64,000 nucleotides of DNA from NCBI GenBank assembly GCA_032719365.1, contig CM064875.1, positions 34,928,693 to 34,992,692 of the forward strand, read 5' to 3'. A program made the position numbers and the translations under genes. The DNA is from Prinsepia uniflora. Its lineage: Eukaryota; Streptophyta; Magnoliopsida; Rosales; Rosaceae. The notes below the pieces were generated by a model. That model was not told where the DNA came from. It searched no databases and saw nothing but the letters and a program-made list of their open reading frames with translations. Positions 20,979 to 33,938 of this stretch are shown piece after piece. The first letter of the stretch is position 1. Every line of letters begins with the position of its first letter.

Positions 20979-23847
20979 TGTAACGCCCCGGACGTTCTGG
21001 AAATGTAATATTATAAAATATTGAATAAAATGACGTTTTTACCCTTGTGATTTGTATGGTCAATTTGCTGACTTTTTGATTGGGAGGTCGAACGGACGTT
21101 GAGCTATGACCGTGACGCATTTCGGGACGTCACGAGTTCATAGACAGGTGGCACGTTCGATTCGGACGAGCAGGCTGAAAGTTATGATGTTCGGAAGTTC
21201 AGGGGCATTATCGTAATTGGACGTTATAAAGGGAAAAAGTTGACTTTTGTTTGACAATTGATATTCATTTGACTCGAAGACCGTTATGTTCGTCTCGACG
21301 CCCTGAGTACAACGACAGGCGGCACGCTTGAAACGGACATCGGGTGACCGAGTTACGGGTCACGGAAGTTGGAGGGCATTTTGGTAATGATTGCACAGAG
21401 GGGCAATTTGGTCTTTTCACCACGAGTTACTGTAGCAGCCGTGGGGAGACAGTAGCCGCACCGCCGTGTGTGGTGGTTTTTGCACGATCCAATTGTTTGT
21501 GCTGTAGTGGACTGGACGGTGGGATTGTTTATGGAAATTGAGGCATTGGAAGCACCCCATCGTGGCTGTGCAGAGCTTCAGTGCACGGGGAGTTTTAAAA
21601 ATGGCCGTGGGCTCTGTGTGCGGGAAACAGTCTCCAGAGAGGTTCAGTTGATTCCCACGGGATGTCTTCCATTCTGAGGGGTTTAGCGGAGTGTCACTGA
21701 GTCAGGGAACTCATTTCGATCATTTGGGTAGTCTGAGAGAGAGTTGAGCGAGTGTTCTGAGACGGGGAAGAGAAAACGCATAAATGGAGGGAAATTCAAA
21801 GGTTGGGTTTTGAGGTGAGTTGAACCAAACTGAGGGTGGAATTAGTCTTCTGGGATCCTTGCTAACGCAACCGTGCAAGAATTGAGGAGGAATGATCAAG
21901 GTTTGCTTAGGGACTCAAACTCCAGTTTCTGGAAAAACGCAGTGTTGAGGACGACGACTTCCAGGTTAGTTTGGGGTTAATTGGTTGGATTTTTTGGTTG
22001 GTCTAGGTTCCCTTAAGCTGTTGGTGAAGCTAATTTGATAGTGGCACTGGTTTGGGTGAGTTCTGAGTGACGACCCGTTCGTCTGTTCGAGTCTGGGTTG
22101 CATCGATTTAGGGACAGTCGAGGTTAATCATCAATACAGACCTAAAATTAATGGATTAGAGAAGATAATAGGATCAAAAACGGGAGGAATTGATTGAGAA
22201 TTGGGCTTTAACTGGTCGGGTTGAGTCGCGGGTAATAGACCCGTTTATCAATCTATCCGGGTAAGAACGATGACACTGTAGCTTGGCGCGTGGCCTTCAC
22301 GCGCAGCCACTTTGGGCGGCGCGTGACGGCGCGTGCGATGTCATCTCCGATCACGGTCAACATGGAAATTGTTCCTTTCAGTCTAACTAACATTTTCCCT
22401 TTAGGATTCGAGTTGTTCGGGAGTCGTTCGGGATAATTTCGGGAGCTCGGAAGTTTAGGTCCTTAAGGTTTATTGCGCCGAAAAATCCGGAAAATTAGGG
22501 AAAAATCATACGAGCTATTTGAGGATGTTTGTAACCCTTCTTGTACGTTTTTACAGGCCCGGACACTTCCGAAGCTATGGAGGAGCGCGTGGGACGCGAT
22601 TGATGCGTCCTAAGACTGTGAGTGGACTTTTTGATTTCTAAATTGGGCATGCATGACTATTTTGCTTATTTATCCCATGGTTTTACATATGATTTTATGA
22701 TGGTGATATGATATGATATATCGGTTTTACGTGTTTCCACGCCTTTCGAAATATTTATTGTATTTCACGTATTTCGAGGTTATGGTTTTTGCTTATGCAT
22801 GCGTGATGATTTTGATGAAGTACCTGGATATGAATATGCATGTTTTCGGATTTATGATGTTTGATCATATTGTGATGAAATTTTCGGAAATTGCATGTGT
22901 TGGAATTTGCATGTGAATTCGGACATAAGTCCTATTATGATGTGATATGATTTCGGAATGATGTTGGAAAACGGGTTGTGATGAATCCTAGTTTACTGTG
23001 TTTTATGAACGGTTTTGGGTTTAAAGACCCGGTTGATTGTTGGATCTGGTTTTGGGTTTAAAGACCCGGTTTGTTGATGACGGGGCGGGCCCGAAAAATT
23101 GGGTTTTAAGACCCGGATTGAGTTTAAAGACTCGTGAGTTTAAAGACTCGACTATTGTGATACCCCCGAGGCCTACTAATCATGTTTTGAGTTTAAAGAC
23201 TCGTTGATATCCCGGGAAGGCCTAATATTGAGTTTAAAGACTCGGATGGATCCAACGGCATAATTGTGGTTATTGATTCACGTTTTACTTGATTTGTGCA
23301 ATTAACGGTCAAAATGACAGTTTCTGAAATCTGGCATTATTAAATGGTTTTTACATGAGTTATGACGATCCTTTGTAACGATTTTCATGTGTTTCAGAAA
23401 AAGAGTTTTCAAAAGTTTAATATGCAAATTTTGAATATTTGGTTATGCATGCGTGTTACAAAACTGGAGGGCGAACCCGATTTCGGAAAAACTGTTTTTC
23501 CTGTAAAACTTATGTTTCGGTCCACTCACACTTTGTTGTTTTAAATTCCCTCCAGGTCGTGGTACAAGTGCGGGGGCAAGCGCCGAGGCAGAGACGGAGG
23601 CATAAAGTTTTCCGTTGCGGAGTAGTTAGTTCACAGAGTAGGATTTGTTTCTTTAACCTGTTTTGTAATATATTGCTCTGTGAAACTATGGACTTGACGT
23701 CCAGTCGGTTGTATCTGTTTAATCTCCCTGGTCTGACAATGGGTGTGATGTAATATTAATTAGTTTTCCGGTCTTTTGGATTCGATTGTCAGACGGGAGC
23801 AGGATGCTTCCCGATTATCGAGGCGATAATCGGGGTGGGTCCTGTCA
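20979..23847 (+). mobile_element. Solo LTR F1
   Basis: 2,869 bp, TGTAACGCCCCGG ... GGGTCCTGTCA, with perfect target duplication CCTAG (20974-20978 and 23848-23852). The host LTR of element B continues on both sides, as seen by comparison with 41200-41260. It is nearly identical to F2. It contains two copies of a module of about 170 bp (near 21030-21370) and a repeat array at 23011-23250. Confidence 0.95.
23011..23250. repeat. Repeat array in solo LTR F1
   Basis: At least eight units containing GGGTTTAAAGACCCGG or GAGTTTAAAGACTCG, both nearly palindromic, at irregular spacing of about 17-40 bp. Confidence 0.8.
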
Positions 23848-24114
23848 CCTAGAGCTACGCGCGTACTACCCGGGGTCTCAAAGCCCAAGTCTCCCCAGGG
23901 TCCACCCAAGTCAATGTCCGTAGATCAATGACCCTCCCTAGGGGTTATAATCCATAGCCTTTCTGACTGAAAGGAACCCAACGAGGGCGACTCCACTCAA
24001 TCAGTGCTCCATGACTACTCCAGGGTCCACTTAGGCCAACGACCCTCCCCGGAGGAGACAATCCATATATAAAGGATGGTATACGAAAAACTTTTTGAAA
24101 TCATTCTTAAAACC

Positions 24115-24690
24115 TTTCAAGGATTCATGTCCGGGCCCCATAAACCGTCATGAATCATAAAAACCTTTCAAGGGTTCATGCCGGTCCCTATAAACCGTAA
24201 TGAACCATAAATCCATTTATGGGTCCCTAACCCGAAATCACAATCATAAAACATAACTTGGCCCTAAGCCCGAATCCACATACAAACTTGGCCTCCGGCC
24301 CGAATCGTAAACCAATTGGGCCTCGTGCTCGATTTCGTAAACTAAATGGGCCTCGTGCCCGATTTCGTAAACCAAATGGGCCTCGTGCTCGATACGTAAG
24401 TCAACTGGTCCTCGAGCCCGATACACAATCCAAATTGGACCTCTATCCCGATACCTAAACCAACTAGGCCTCCAGCCCGATGCCTCTTTAAATCAAATGG
24501 ACCTCAGGTCCGAGAGTTCATAAATCAAATGGGTCTCGTACCCGGTCCATATTTCCAAATCCGAAATCGATTCAAGAACCAATTGGGCCTCTGGCCCGAG
24601 AACGTAACTAAATGGACTTCGAGTCCGAGGATTTCCAAAATAAATGGGTCTCAAACTCGAGTTTACCTTTTCAAATCCTAAACCATTTAA
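24115..24690. repeat. Minisatellite in B 3' LTR
   Basis: About a dozen units of 28-32 bp of the type AACCAAATGGGCCTCGTGCC followed by CGATTTCGTA. On the minus strand the core reads GGGC.CGAGGCCC. It matches 41510-42045 in the 5' LTR. Confidence 0.8.
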
Positions 24691-25870
24691 TGAAATCATT
24701 TCCAAAACTATAAGCACGAAAAATCAGTGCAAAACCGTAAATCTCGATTTATGTGGAAGCACGTAAATCGCCTCAAAATGCGTGAAACCATGTAATTCAC
24801 CAATATCCAATTCAACATCATAGAATCATATTCATAAAACATATAAAACATTTATGCATGTGTCATGGTTTAAAAATCAAGGTCTACTCACAGACCGTCC
24901 TAAGCTACCGTCTCGATTCGCGTGCCATACGGCTCTCCCGGGCCAAACACCATCACCGGGACCTCCAAACCTGTCCAAATCGTAATAGAGAGTTACTAAC
25001 TACTTATAACCCCTCACTAAAACCCCAAAATTTTCCCGAATTTTTAAATATTTTTAAACTCGATCCTAAACCTTCGGACATCCTGAAACCTTTCGAAACG
25101 ATGTTTGATCGACACGAAACCAGTCCCAAAATGTTCCTTACATCGAATAGATGATTTCGTGTGTTGGAACCTTCCCTAGAAAGTGGGTCAAGCACCCATA
25201 TGCGCCACTCAAAGCCTCTGCACATAGGAGCCACGCGCCGGTGCACTGTTTATCTTCCTCCTCGGCTAGATCGGTACGAACCGGTTTGTCCGCCTTTTTC
25301 CTGCAAATCCGGCCCAACTGGACCGGCGTGACCAGTCCAGGGCCTTAGACCGCTCATTCTTCGTCCTTTTTCATCTTAATTGATTCCATTCTACCTATTT
25401 TGATCAAAGGAACCTAAGTATACAATCAAAACAAGCTAAAACCCAGTAAATCCTCACGGTTCAAAACCTCCCTCACGGTTCAACATTTTCTATTTCTTCC
25501 CAAGGCTTTCTCAGCCGTGAACCACCACTAAAACCACTCTAATACCATCCCACAAATCCATTAGACATCATCCTATCATCCACAACTATCCATAACATCC
25601 AAAACTAAAAAGGGGATTTTGAAACCAAACCCGTACCTTGTTAGGTTTTCCTCCACGCCGCCTTCTACGGTGGTTCAGGCCGCCCTGCAGCCAGCCTCCA
25701 CCATCATCCTTCCTTCCTCTTTGTTTCCATCTTGTGTCACCAGCCTTAGGTTATACTTAGGGGGTGTGGGTTGTACAAAAATTGGAAATGGGTGAGATCG
25801 GGTTTTGGTTTGGGTTTGGTGTGCACGAACAAGCAAGGGTGAAGTGCATGAATCAATTTGGGTGGGCAAT

Positions 25871-25896
25871 GGATTGATGACAAGTGTCATTCATCC
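25871..25896. promoter_or_regulatory. Conserved LTR palindrome (B 3' LTR copy)
   Basis: GGATTGATGACA and TGTCATTCATCC arms, two mismatched pairs, followed by CATTGG. Compare 46386-46411 in the other B LTR. Confidence 0.55.
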
Positions 25897-26072
25897 ATTG
25901 GGCCTGCCCCAAAATATCTGGGCCAACATAATTCCAAAAAGGCATTCGTTTCGTAGTTCGTGCAATAATACGTTTAAACTTCCGTGATCCAAAACTTCTC
26001 CGCTCGACGTCCGATTTCGGCGTGACGCTTGTCTACGGATTCATATCGACTCGATCTAAGTAACGGTCCTTG

Positions 26073-28941
26073 TGTAACGCTCCGGACGTTCTGGAAATGT
26101 AATATTATAAAATATTGAATAAAATGACGTTTTTACCCCTGTGATTTGTGTGGTCAATTTGTTGACTTTTTGATTGGGAGGTCGAACGGACGTTGAGCGA
26201 TGACCGTGACGCAGTTCGGGACGTCACGAGTTCATAGACAGGTGGCACGTTCGATTCGGACGAGCAGGGTGAAAGTTATGATGTTCGGAAGTTCAGGGGC
26301 ATTATCGTAATTGGACGTTATAAAGGGAAAAAGTTGACTTTTGTTTGACAATTGATATTCATTTGACTCGAAGACCATTATGTTCGTCTCGACGCCCTGA
26401 GTACAATGACAGGCGGCACGCTTGAAACGGACATCGGGTGACCGAGTTACGGGTCACGGAAGTTGGAGGGCATTTTGGTAATTATTGCATAGAGGGGCAA
26501 TTTGGTCTTTTCACCACGAGTTACTGTAGCAGCCGTGGGGAGACAGTAGCCGCACCGCCGTGTGTGGTGGTTTTTGCACGATCCAATTGTTTATGCTGTA
26601 GTGGACTGGACGGTGGGATTGTTTATGGAAATTGAGGCATTGGAAGCACCCCATCGTGGCTGTGCAGAGCTTCAGTGCACGGGGAGTTTTAAAAATGGCC
26701 GTGGGCTCTGTGTGCGGGAAACAGTCTCCAGAGAGGTTCAGTTGATTCCCACGGGATGTCTTCCATTCTGAGGGGTTTAGCGGAGTGTCACTGAGTCGGG
26801 GAACTCATTTCGATCATTTGGGTAGTTTGAGAGAGAGTTGAGCGAGTGTTCTGAGACGGGGAAGAGAAAACGCAGAAATGAAGGGAAATTCAAAGGTTGG
26901 GTTTTGAGGTGAGTTGAACCAAACTGAGGGTGGAATTAGTCTTCTGGGATCCTTGCTAACGCAACCGTGCAAGAATTGAGGAGGAATGATCAAGGTTTGC
27001 TTAGGGACTCAAACTCCAGTTTCTGGAAAAACGCAGTGTTGAGGACGACGACTTCCAGGTTAGTTTGGGGTTAATTGGTTGGATTTTTTGGTTGGTCTAG
27101 GTTCCCTTAAGCTGTTGGTGAAGCTAATTTGATAGTGGCACTGGTTTGGGTGAGTTCAGAGTGACGACCCGTTCGTCTGTTCGAGTCTGGGTTGCATCGA
27201 TTTAGGGACAGTCGAGGTTAATCATCAATACAGACCTAAAATTAATGGATTAGAGAAGATAATAGGATCAAAAACGAGAGGAATTGATTGAGAATTGGGC
27301 TTGAACTGGTCGGGTTGAGTCGCGGGTAATAGACCCGTTTATCAATCTATCCGGGTAAGAACGATGACACTGTAGCTTGGCGCGTGGCCTTCACGCGCAG
27401 CCACTTTGGGCGGCGCGTGACGGCGCGTGCGATGTCATCTCCGATCACGGTCAACATGGAAATTGTTCCTTTCAGTCTAACTAACATTTTCCCTTTAGGA
27501 TTCGAGTTGTTCGGGAGTCGTTCGGGATAATTTCGGGAGCTCGGAAGTTTAGGTCCTTAAGGTTTATTTCGCCGAAAAATCCGGAAAATTAGGGAAAAAT
27601 CATACGAGCTATTTGAGGATGTTTGTAACCCTTCTTGTACGTTTTTACAGGCCCGGACACTTCCGAAGCTACGGAGGAGCGCGTGGGACGCGATTGATGC
27701 GTCCTAAGACTGTGAGTGGACTTTTTGATTTCTAAATTGGGCATGCATGACTATTTTGCTTATTTATCCCATGGTTTTACATATGATTTTATGATGGTGA
27801 TATGATATGATATATCGGTTTTACGTGTTTCCACGCCTTTCGAAATATTTATTGTATTTCACGTATTTCGAGGTTATGGTTTTTGCTTATGCATGCGTGA
27901 TGATTTTGATGAAGTACCTGGATATGAATATGCATGTTTTCGGATTTATGATGTTTGATCATATTGTGATGAAATTTTCGGAAATTGCATGTGTTGGAAT
28001 TTGCATGTGAATTCGGACATAAGTCCTATTATGATGTGATATGATTTCGGAATGATGTTGGAAAACGGGTTGTGATGAATCCTAGTTTACTGTGTTTTAT
28101 AAACGGTTTTGGGTTTAAAGACCCGGTTGATTGTTGGATCTGGTTTTGGGTTTAAAGACCCGGTTTGTTGATGACGGGGCGGGCCCGAAAAATTGGGTTT
28201 TAAGACCCGGATTGAGTTTAAAGACTCGTGAGTTTAAAGACTCGACTATTGTGATACCCCCGAGGCCTACTAATCATGTTTTGAGTTTAAAGACTCGTTG
28301 ATATCCCGGGAAGGCCTAATATTGAGTTTAAAGACTCGGATGGATCCAACGGCATAATTGTGGTTATTGATTCACGTTTTACTTGATTTGTGCAATTAAC
28401 GATCAAAATGACAGTTTCTGAAATCTGGCATTATTAAATGGTTTTTACATGAGTTATGACGATCCTTTGTAACGATTTTCATGTGTTTCAGAAAAAGAGT
28501 TTTCAAAAGTTTAATATGCAAATTTTGAATATTTGGTTATGCATGCGTGTTACAAAACTGGAGGGCGAACCCGATTTCGGAAAAACTGTTTTTCCTGTAA
28601 AACTTATGTTTCGGTCCACTCACACTTTGTTGTTTTAAATTCCCTCCAGGTCGTGGTACAAGTGCGGGGGCAAGCGCTGAGGCAGAGGCGGAGGCATAAA
28701 GTTTTCCGTTGCGGAGTAGTTAGTTCACAGAGTAGGATTTGTTTCTTTAACCTGTTTTGTAATATACTGCTCTGTGAAACTATGGACTTGACGTCCAGTC
28801 GGTTGTATCTGTTTAATCTCCCTGGTCTGACAATGGGTGTGATGTAATATTAATTAGTTTTCCGGTCTTTTGGATTCGATTGTCAGACGGGAGTAGGATG
28901 CTTCTCGATTATCGAGGCGATAATTGGGGTGGGTCCTGTCA
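26073..28941 (+). mobile_element. Solo LTR F2
   Basis: 2,869 bp, exactly the length of F1, with perfect target duplication CCTTG (26068-26072 and 28942-28946). The host junction is confirmed by 46575-46600, where the same B LTR sequence is uninterrupted (taacggtcctcggccctcgg). By eye it differs from F1 at about 30 positions, all substitutions, so about 99% identity. Confidence 0.95.
28105..28345. repeat. Repeat array in solo LTR F2
   Basis: Same units as in F1 (GGGTTTAAAGACCCGG, GAGTTTAAAGACTCG). Confidence 0.8.
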
Positions 28942-29117
28942 CCTTGGCCCTCGGCCATCAGACCTCCCGTCCAAAAAGTCAACATTTTACCCACAACTAG
29001 GGGCAAAATGGTCATTTTGCATCTTTCGTCCGATTTCACCCAACTAATCACCGATTAACCTCACTAATCCATGATTAGTCACTAATCTAATCCTGAAATT
29101 CAGGACGGGTCGTTACA

Positions 29118-30960
29118 ACCTTCCATCCTTAATTAATTTCGTCCTCGAAATTCCAACTATCCTATTCCAAACCACCTCGTGGAAAGCAATTTTGACCTCG
29201 CATCAAATGTACACTTGTACACCCAATTACTAGAACGATACTCGTCTGTAACCAGACGTTCCACCAATACTCATGTCACATCGACTACATTCGACCACGT
29301 CGAATGACAGTAATCCCACATTCCGAATTGATCCCACTTGACAATTCTACCAATTCGCTGATACTAACAGCTCGACGGTTCCTTCTTTAATCACCAATCT
29401 ATTCTGACGTCTTATCCCACTGGGAGTCACCAGACCTCACTCATCGATCCCCGTTGACACATCTGCAAGATGTCACCACTTGACAGTCGTCAGTCGAAAA
29501 CTGCCACTAAACTCGCTTGTGGTTACACTAATCACCAACTCACTCAACCTGTGTGTGACTGGATCCATCAGAAACACCATGACCCAGTGCACGGTACTCA
29601 ATGTCCTGTTCACATCCTCTACTAATCCAACGGTATCGGGACCAATCCGACTACCAACACGCTCACCAACGTACCATTGGTATATCCTATATACCGTCAC
29701 AAGGCACCACAAGTTTGCCTAGTATCATACCTCGAACAACGTACAGGGTACGTACATCCATCCACCAACCTGCCTACAACAACTTAGGTCATAGCCAATC
29801 ACGTTTCAATTCTGGAGTCCATCTGCCCAATCCAGTATTAGGCAGATTAAAACTCCAACCCATCATCCATTTCGAATCCTACGGTCACCTGACCAACAAC
29901 ACAACGTCTGCTCCTAATCACGTATTCCAATACGTACCAATCCGACTCACGCCTACCAAGGCATATCCTCTCATGCCAACTAGGCATCCAACATTATCCA
30001 TGTCTACCGAGACGCACCAATTCCGAACCTATCGATTACCTGTTCATTACATTCAATTGACTTCATAGGGAAGCCAATCCCACTTATCACACCACCAAGA
30101 CTTGCCAAATCCGACCTCGTCGGACACTTACTCGTTCGGTGAATACACCATACGTGATTTACCTCGAAAAGAAGTTCAGTCCCATCATCCTTAACCAGTT
30201 TCCCACATCTAAACAGATCAGTCAACGACGAGACACGTCGAGACTATGGGTTCTCTCCAATTACCTCGTATCTATCCTTGGCATTCCACCTAGGAAAATC
30301 AAGGATGATCCAAAACGATGACATCAAAATTCATCCCACGTGAATGAAACCAAAAATCGCTGCACCCATAACGCCATGTAACCTAACATCGTCTGCCACC
30401 AAGCAGAGAATGAGAAATCTCGTTCACCTAAATTCGATATACCCAAATCCTCCTGATGACCCAAGACAAACCATGGGTCCACCAACCAATACACGATCAA
30501 CGTATTGGTGACAACAACTATCATCTACCATGGCAGAACCTGAGAAGTCACCCTAATGACTTCGAAATACCCATTACCAATGCAGAAAACCTGCACTACT
30601 CTCGTCACCTCAATCACAACCTCTCTCGATTCCGTAGTTCCAACAAGATTGGAAACAACATACTCGGACATCAACCACGTGTCCATAACCAGTCTAACTC
30701 TATCTGTGATCCACTGCTGGACCACAAATAACGAACACATGCCCATCTCAACAGAATCGCATCCCGACTCTTGAATCATCACCATCACAATCACTGGCAC
30801 CAGCACCAACACCATCACTAACACCAGCACACCATGTGCAAATCAGACAACCCTGGATCTCTGCTCATACCGACCGACGACCCCATACCTCTGCTCGAAT
30901 TGGAGAAACCCTATCTCCGTCGTACCTAACAACTCTGGGTACAATCACCCTGACATCTCG
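29118..30960 (-). mobile_element. Element B internal region, 3' part
   Basis: Minus strand: a GGAATTTCGAGGACGAAATT block and a purine-rich AAGGATGGAAGGT lie directly before the LTR, the standard 3' end of these internal regions. No gag or pol can be read on the minus strand. A plus-strand open frame of 155 codons here is antisense and has no known motif. TCTCG at 30956-30960 is the left target duplication of composite G. Confidence 0.75.
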
Positions 30961-33839
30961 TGTAACGACCCGTCTCAGGAATTCGGGTTAAGACCGTGTT
31001 TAAGATGAGATTAGTGAGCTTAATTGGTCGTTAGTCGATTACGATAGGTCCGGTAGCGTAGAATGACGATTTTGCCCCTAGTTCGGGCAAATTGTTGACT
31101 TTTAGTTCGGGCAGTCAAATGGACTTTAACTGATGACTGTGATGTAGTTTGGGACGTCACGAATCAGTAGACAGGTGGCACGCCCGATTCCGACATCCGA
31201 GGAGGAAGATATGATGTTCGGAAGGTTGAGGGAACTTTCGTAATTTGGCTAAAATAGGGGGAAAAGTTGACTTTTCGTACGACTGGGTTTTTACACATTG
31301 ACCTAGGACCGTTAGGTAGATCTTGTCGTCCTGAGTTTGATGACAGGCGGTACGTATTCATCGGAGTTAGGATGTCTGAGTTACGGGTCTAGGAAGGTAG
31401 TGGCATTATTGTAATTTTGGGTTCAAAGAAGGGCATTTTGGTCTTCTGCACATTGGGGATTGTGCAACAGATTGGGACAAGTGGACGGTTGAGATTGGGA
31501 CAATTGTGAGAGAATGGGGAGGATTGTGACACGTGGGGCTTGGCTAGAGGCTTCTAGGGTGCACGGTCCAATTATTTTGGGCTGAGTGTTCGTGTGTGCC
31601 GTGTGTGTGTGTGTTCGAAGTAGAGAGAACAGAGACTGAGAGATTGAGAGAAAATTGAGGGGAGTTGGAAGTTGATCGTGAGTGTTGGTGTGTTTGGTGA
31701 GTGAGGAGTGATCAGAGATTGAGAGGGAGATAGTGAAAAGGTTGGGAGGTGAGGTGTGAGTGTGTGTGCTAGGTGTGAGCTCACGGGGAAACCAGAAAAA
31801 TAGAGAGGAGTTCAAGTGGTGGTGCTGCCGTGTGAGGGACCAATTGAGGCTGGTGGAGGTGTCTAGAGGACGGAGGTGGACTGGAGGAGTCGTGTTCTCA
31901 CGACTGAGCTTACGGCGGTGGTCGGTGTACATGTAATTCCTCATCCTCTTTCAATTGCCCTGTTTTGTCGTCGCATTTTAAACTCAAAGTCGTGGGTTTT
32001 GAGTGCGAGTCGAAGCTTTTGGTGAGTTAGGTGAGACTTAGGGAGGTCCTAGGAGTCGTCTAAGGTGGTTGTTGTGATGGGTGGTTACCTAGTTGGCCGA
32101 AGTGTGAAACAGGGGACAGTTTGGGTTTTTGTTTCGAGCTTGAGTCGACAGGTTAGGGACGGTGTCGAGGTGTTTGAGTGAGGGGAATGAATTACTGAAG
32201 ATTGGATAATGAAGATGGCGAAAAAAAAGAGGAAAATGGTGGAGGGTTGGTGTAGAACCGGTCACGCCGGTTCGGATTGGCTGGACCGGTCTGGACCGTT
32301 GAGACTGAGGTTGACGATGACACTGTAGCAGGCGCGTGAAGCCTACGCGCAACCACTTTGGGCGGCGCATGGGGGCGCGTGCGACGGTTTTTGGGAAAAT
32401 GGTCAACATGGTTTTTGGTCTAGGTGTTGTGACGAGTTCATTGGAATAGGTTTCGGGTTAATCGGACGTCGTTTGAGGTTAGTTCCGCGAAGGTGAAGGT
32501 TTAGGGTTCCAGTTCGTTACGTTTAGGACCCTGGGATTTTTGTGGAAAATGAGGTGGACCTTCATAGATGTGTTAGTAACGTTCTTGGGTGATGGTTAAC
32601 AGGTTCGGGATTTCCCGAGGAAGCTGAAGAACGTATAGGACGTTAGGGACGCGATTGAGGGCTCAGTACTGTGAATGGACCCCTTCTCTTAACTTGAACA
32701 TGCATAACTGCTTTTAATTACTTGTTTTATGGTTTTCATTATGATTTCATGACTATTTTGAATGCTTTATATATGTTTTATGAAATGACACGTGTTACGA
32801 GAAAGGCTTGATTACTGATTATGATGCCATGACTTGGGGTTTTCAAATGATAGGCGATTTTCAATGATTATAAATGGATTTTGAAACATGATTTTGAGGA
32901 TTAAGGTTTTCGGTTTTAAAATCGGATTTCGGGAATCGAGATTTGGTTTTAAAGTTGAAAAGTGGAATTCCGGATTTGGGTTCGGAATGACCGTTTTGGA
33001 TGCCGGAAGGGCATCAGACCGGTGATTTCGGATTCGGGTTTAGATATGAATTTCGAAATGGTTTTCAAACGGTTTGGATTGGATTTGCTGGATCTGGTTA
33101 TTGGGTTTAAAGACCCGGATTATATTTTACGGGGGACGGGCCCGGATTGAGTTTAAAGACTCGGGAGTTTAAAGACTCGGATATATTGATATTTCCCCCG
33201 TAGGTCTGTTGAGTTTAAAGACTCGGATATTATTGAGGCCTAGATTGAGTTTAAAGACTGGGGAGTTTAAAGACTCGGATACGTCCAGCATGTTTGATCG
33301 GATAATGATTGCCTGAGATTTATGCTTTATGATCTGGTTTTATGATATGTACGACACGATTTCTATAACTGGTTTAAATTCTGTTTTTATGATGATCCTT
33401 ATGTGATTTATAACTGTTTTCATCTAATGGGTTATGCATGTGCGTATTCAAAATGGAGGGCTAAAACCCTGGTTTTATTATGAAATGGTTTTCGGAAATT
33501 CTTTTCTTATTTATGGTCCACTCACACCTTCTGTTTTTAAACTGCCCTCCAGGTCGTGGAGCTAGAGCGGGGTTTCGGCGTCGAGGCAGCGTTTGAGGCA
33601 TAGCGTACTCGAGAGCGACCCCGGAGTGTTTTAAGTTTTCCGTGTGCGTGTACTGTTCATCGGTTTTCTTTCTTTTGTATTTAGTACTATGCTCTGTAAA
33701 ACTTTGACTTCGAGATTTTTAAATTTCCTCCTGTGTTTGACTGTGTAGTTTAGTGGTTTACTTTGGTGTTGTGTCGGGGTGTCAGACGGGAGAAGGATTT
33801 ACCTCGGTTTTCGGGGTGAAACCGGTGTGGGTCCTAACA
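30961..33839 (+). mobile_element. LTR G1
   Basis: 2,879 bp, TGTAACGACCCGTCTC ... GGGTCCTAACA. It has about 75 bp near 31765-31840 and one repeat unit near 33210-33240 that LTR G2 lacks. It includes two copies of the module with GACAGG.GG.ACG (31170 and 31340). Confidence 0.92.
33098..33290. repeat. Repeat array in LTR G1
   Basis: About seven GAGTTTAAAGACTCGG or GGGTTTAAAGACCCGG units, as in family F. Confidence 0.75.
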
Positions 33840-33841
33840 AT

Positions 33842-33853
33842 TGGTATCAGAGC
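33842..33853 (+). promoter_or_regulatory. Primer-binding site of G, first copy
   Basis: TGGTATCAGAGC, two bases after the LTR end; complementary to the 3' end of initiator tRNA-Met as in many plant Ty3/gypsy elements. Confidence 0.9.
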
Positions 33854-33938
33854 ATAGGTTTGTCGAATTTGTCGGGTTTGTCGGTCTGTGAGGTTGTGTT
33901 CAGACTGTTTCTATGCCTCTTTCAGCGTGCGATTGGCG

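Larger units (their letters stand above)
20565..29117 (-). mobile_element. 3' LTR of element B, split by two solo LTRs
   Basis: Plus text starts TGTTAGGACCAGTCCC and ends GGACGGGTCGTTACA. The LTR pieces are 20565-20978, 23848-26072 and 28942-29117; the rest is the F solo LTRs and their duplicated target bases. The pieces align in order with the 5' LTR at 40754-46758. Other contents are a minisatellite (24115-24690) and the palindrome (25871-25896). Confidence 0.88.

Noticed and set aside
20979..28941. A complete F element with two LTRs around a 2.2-kb internal region
   Set aside because: Each LTR has its own target duplication, there is no primer site or purine tract, and the sequence between is the LTR of element B.
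20979..28941. Local segmental duplication of a 5-kb unit
   Set aside because: Only the LTR itself is duplicated; flanks differ and match different points of the B LTR.
29601..30068. A 155-codon plus-strand open frame
   Set aside because: Antisense to the internal region of element B; no recognised motif and no sign of codon constraint.
31423..31944. A 173-codon minus-strand open frame
   Set aside because: Lies wholly inside LTR G1, antisense, of low complexity (His/Thr/Ser/Pro from GT/GA-rich DNA); the copy in LTR G2 is frameshifted.
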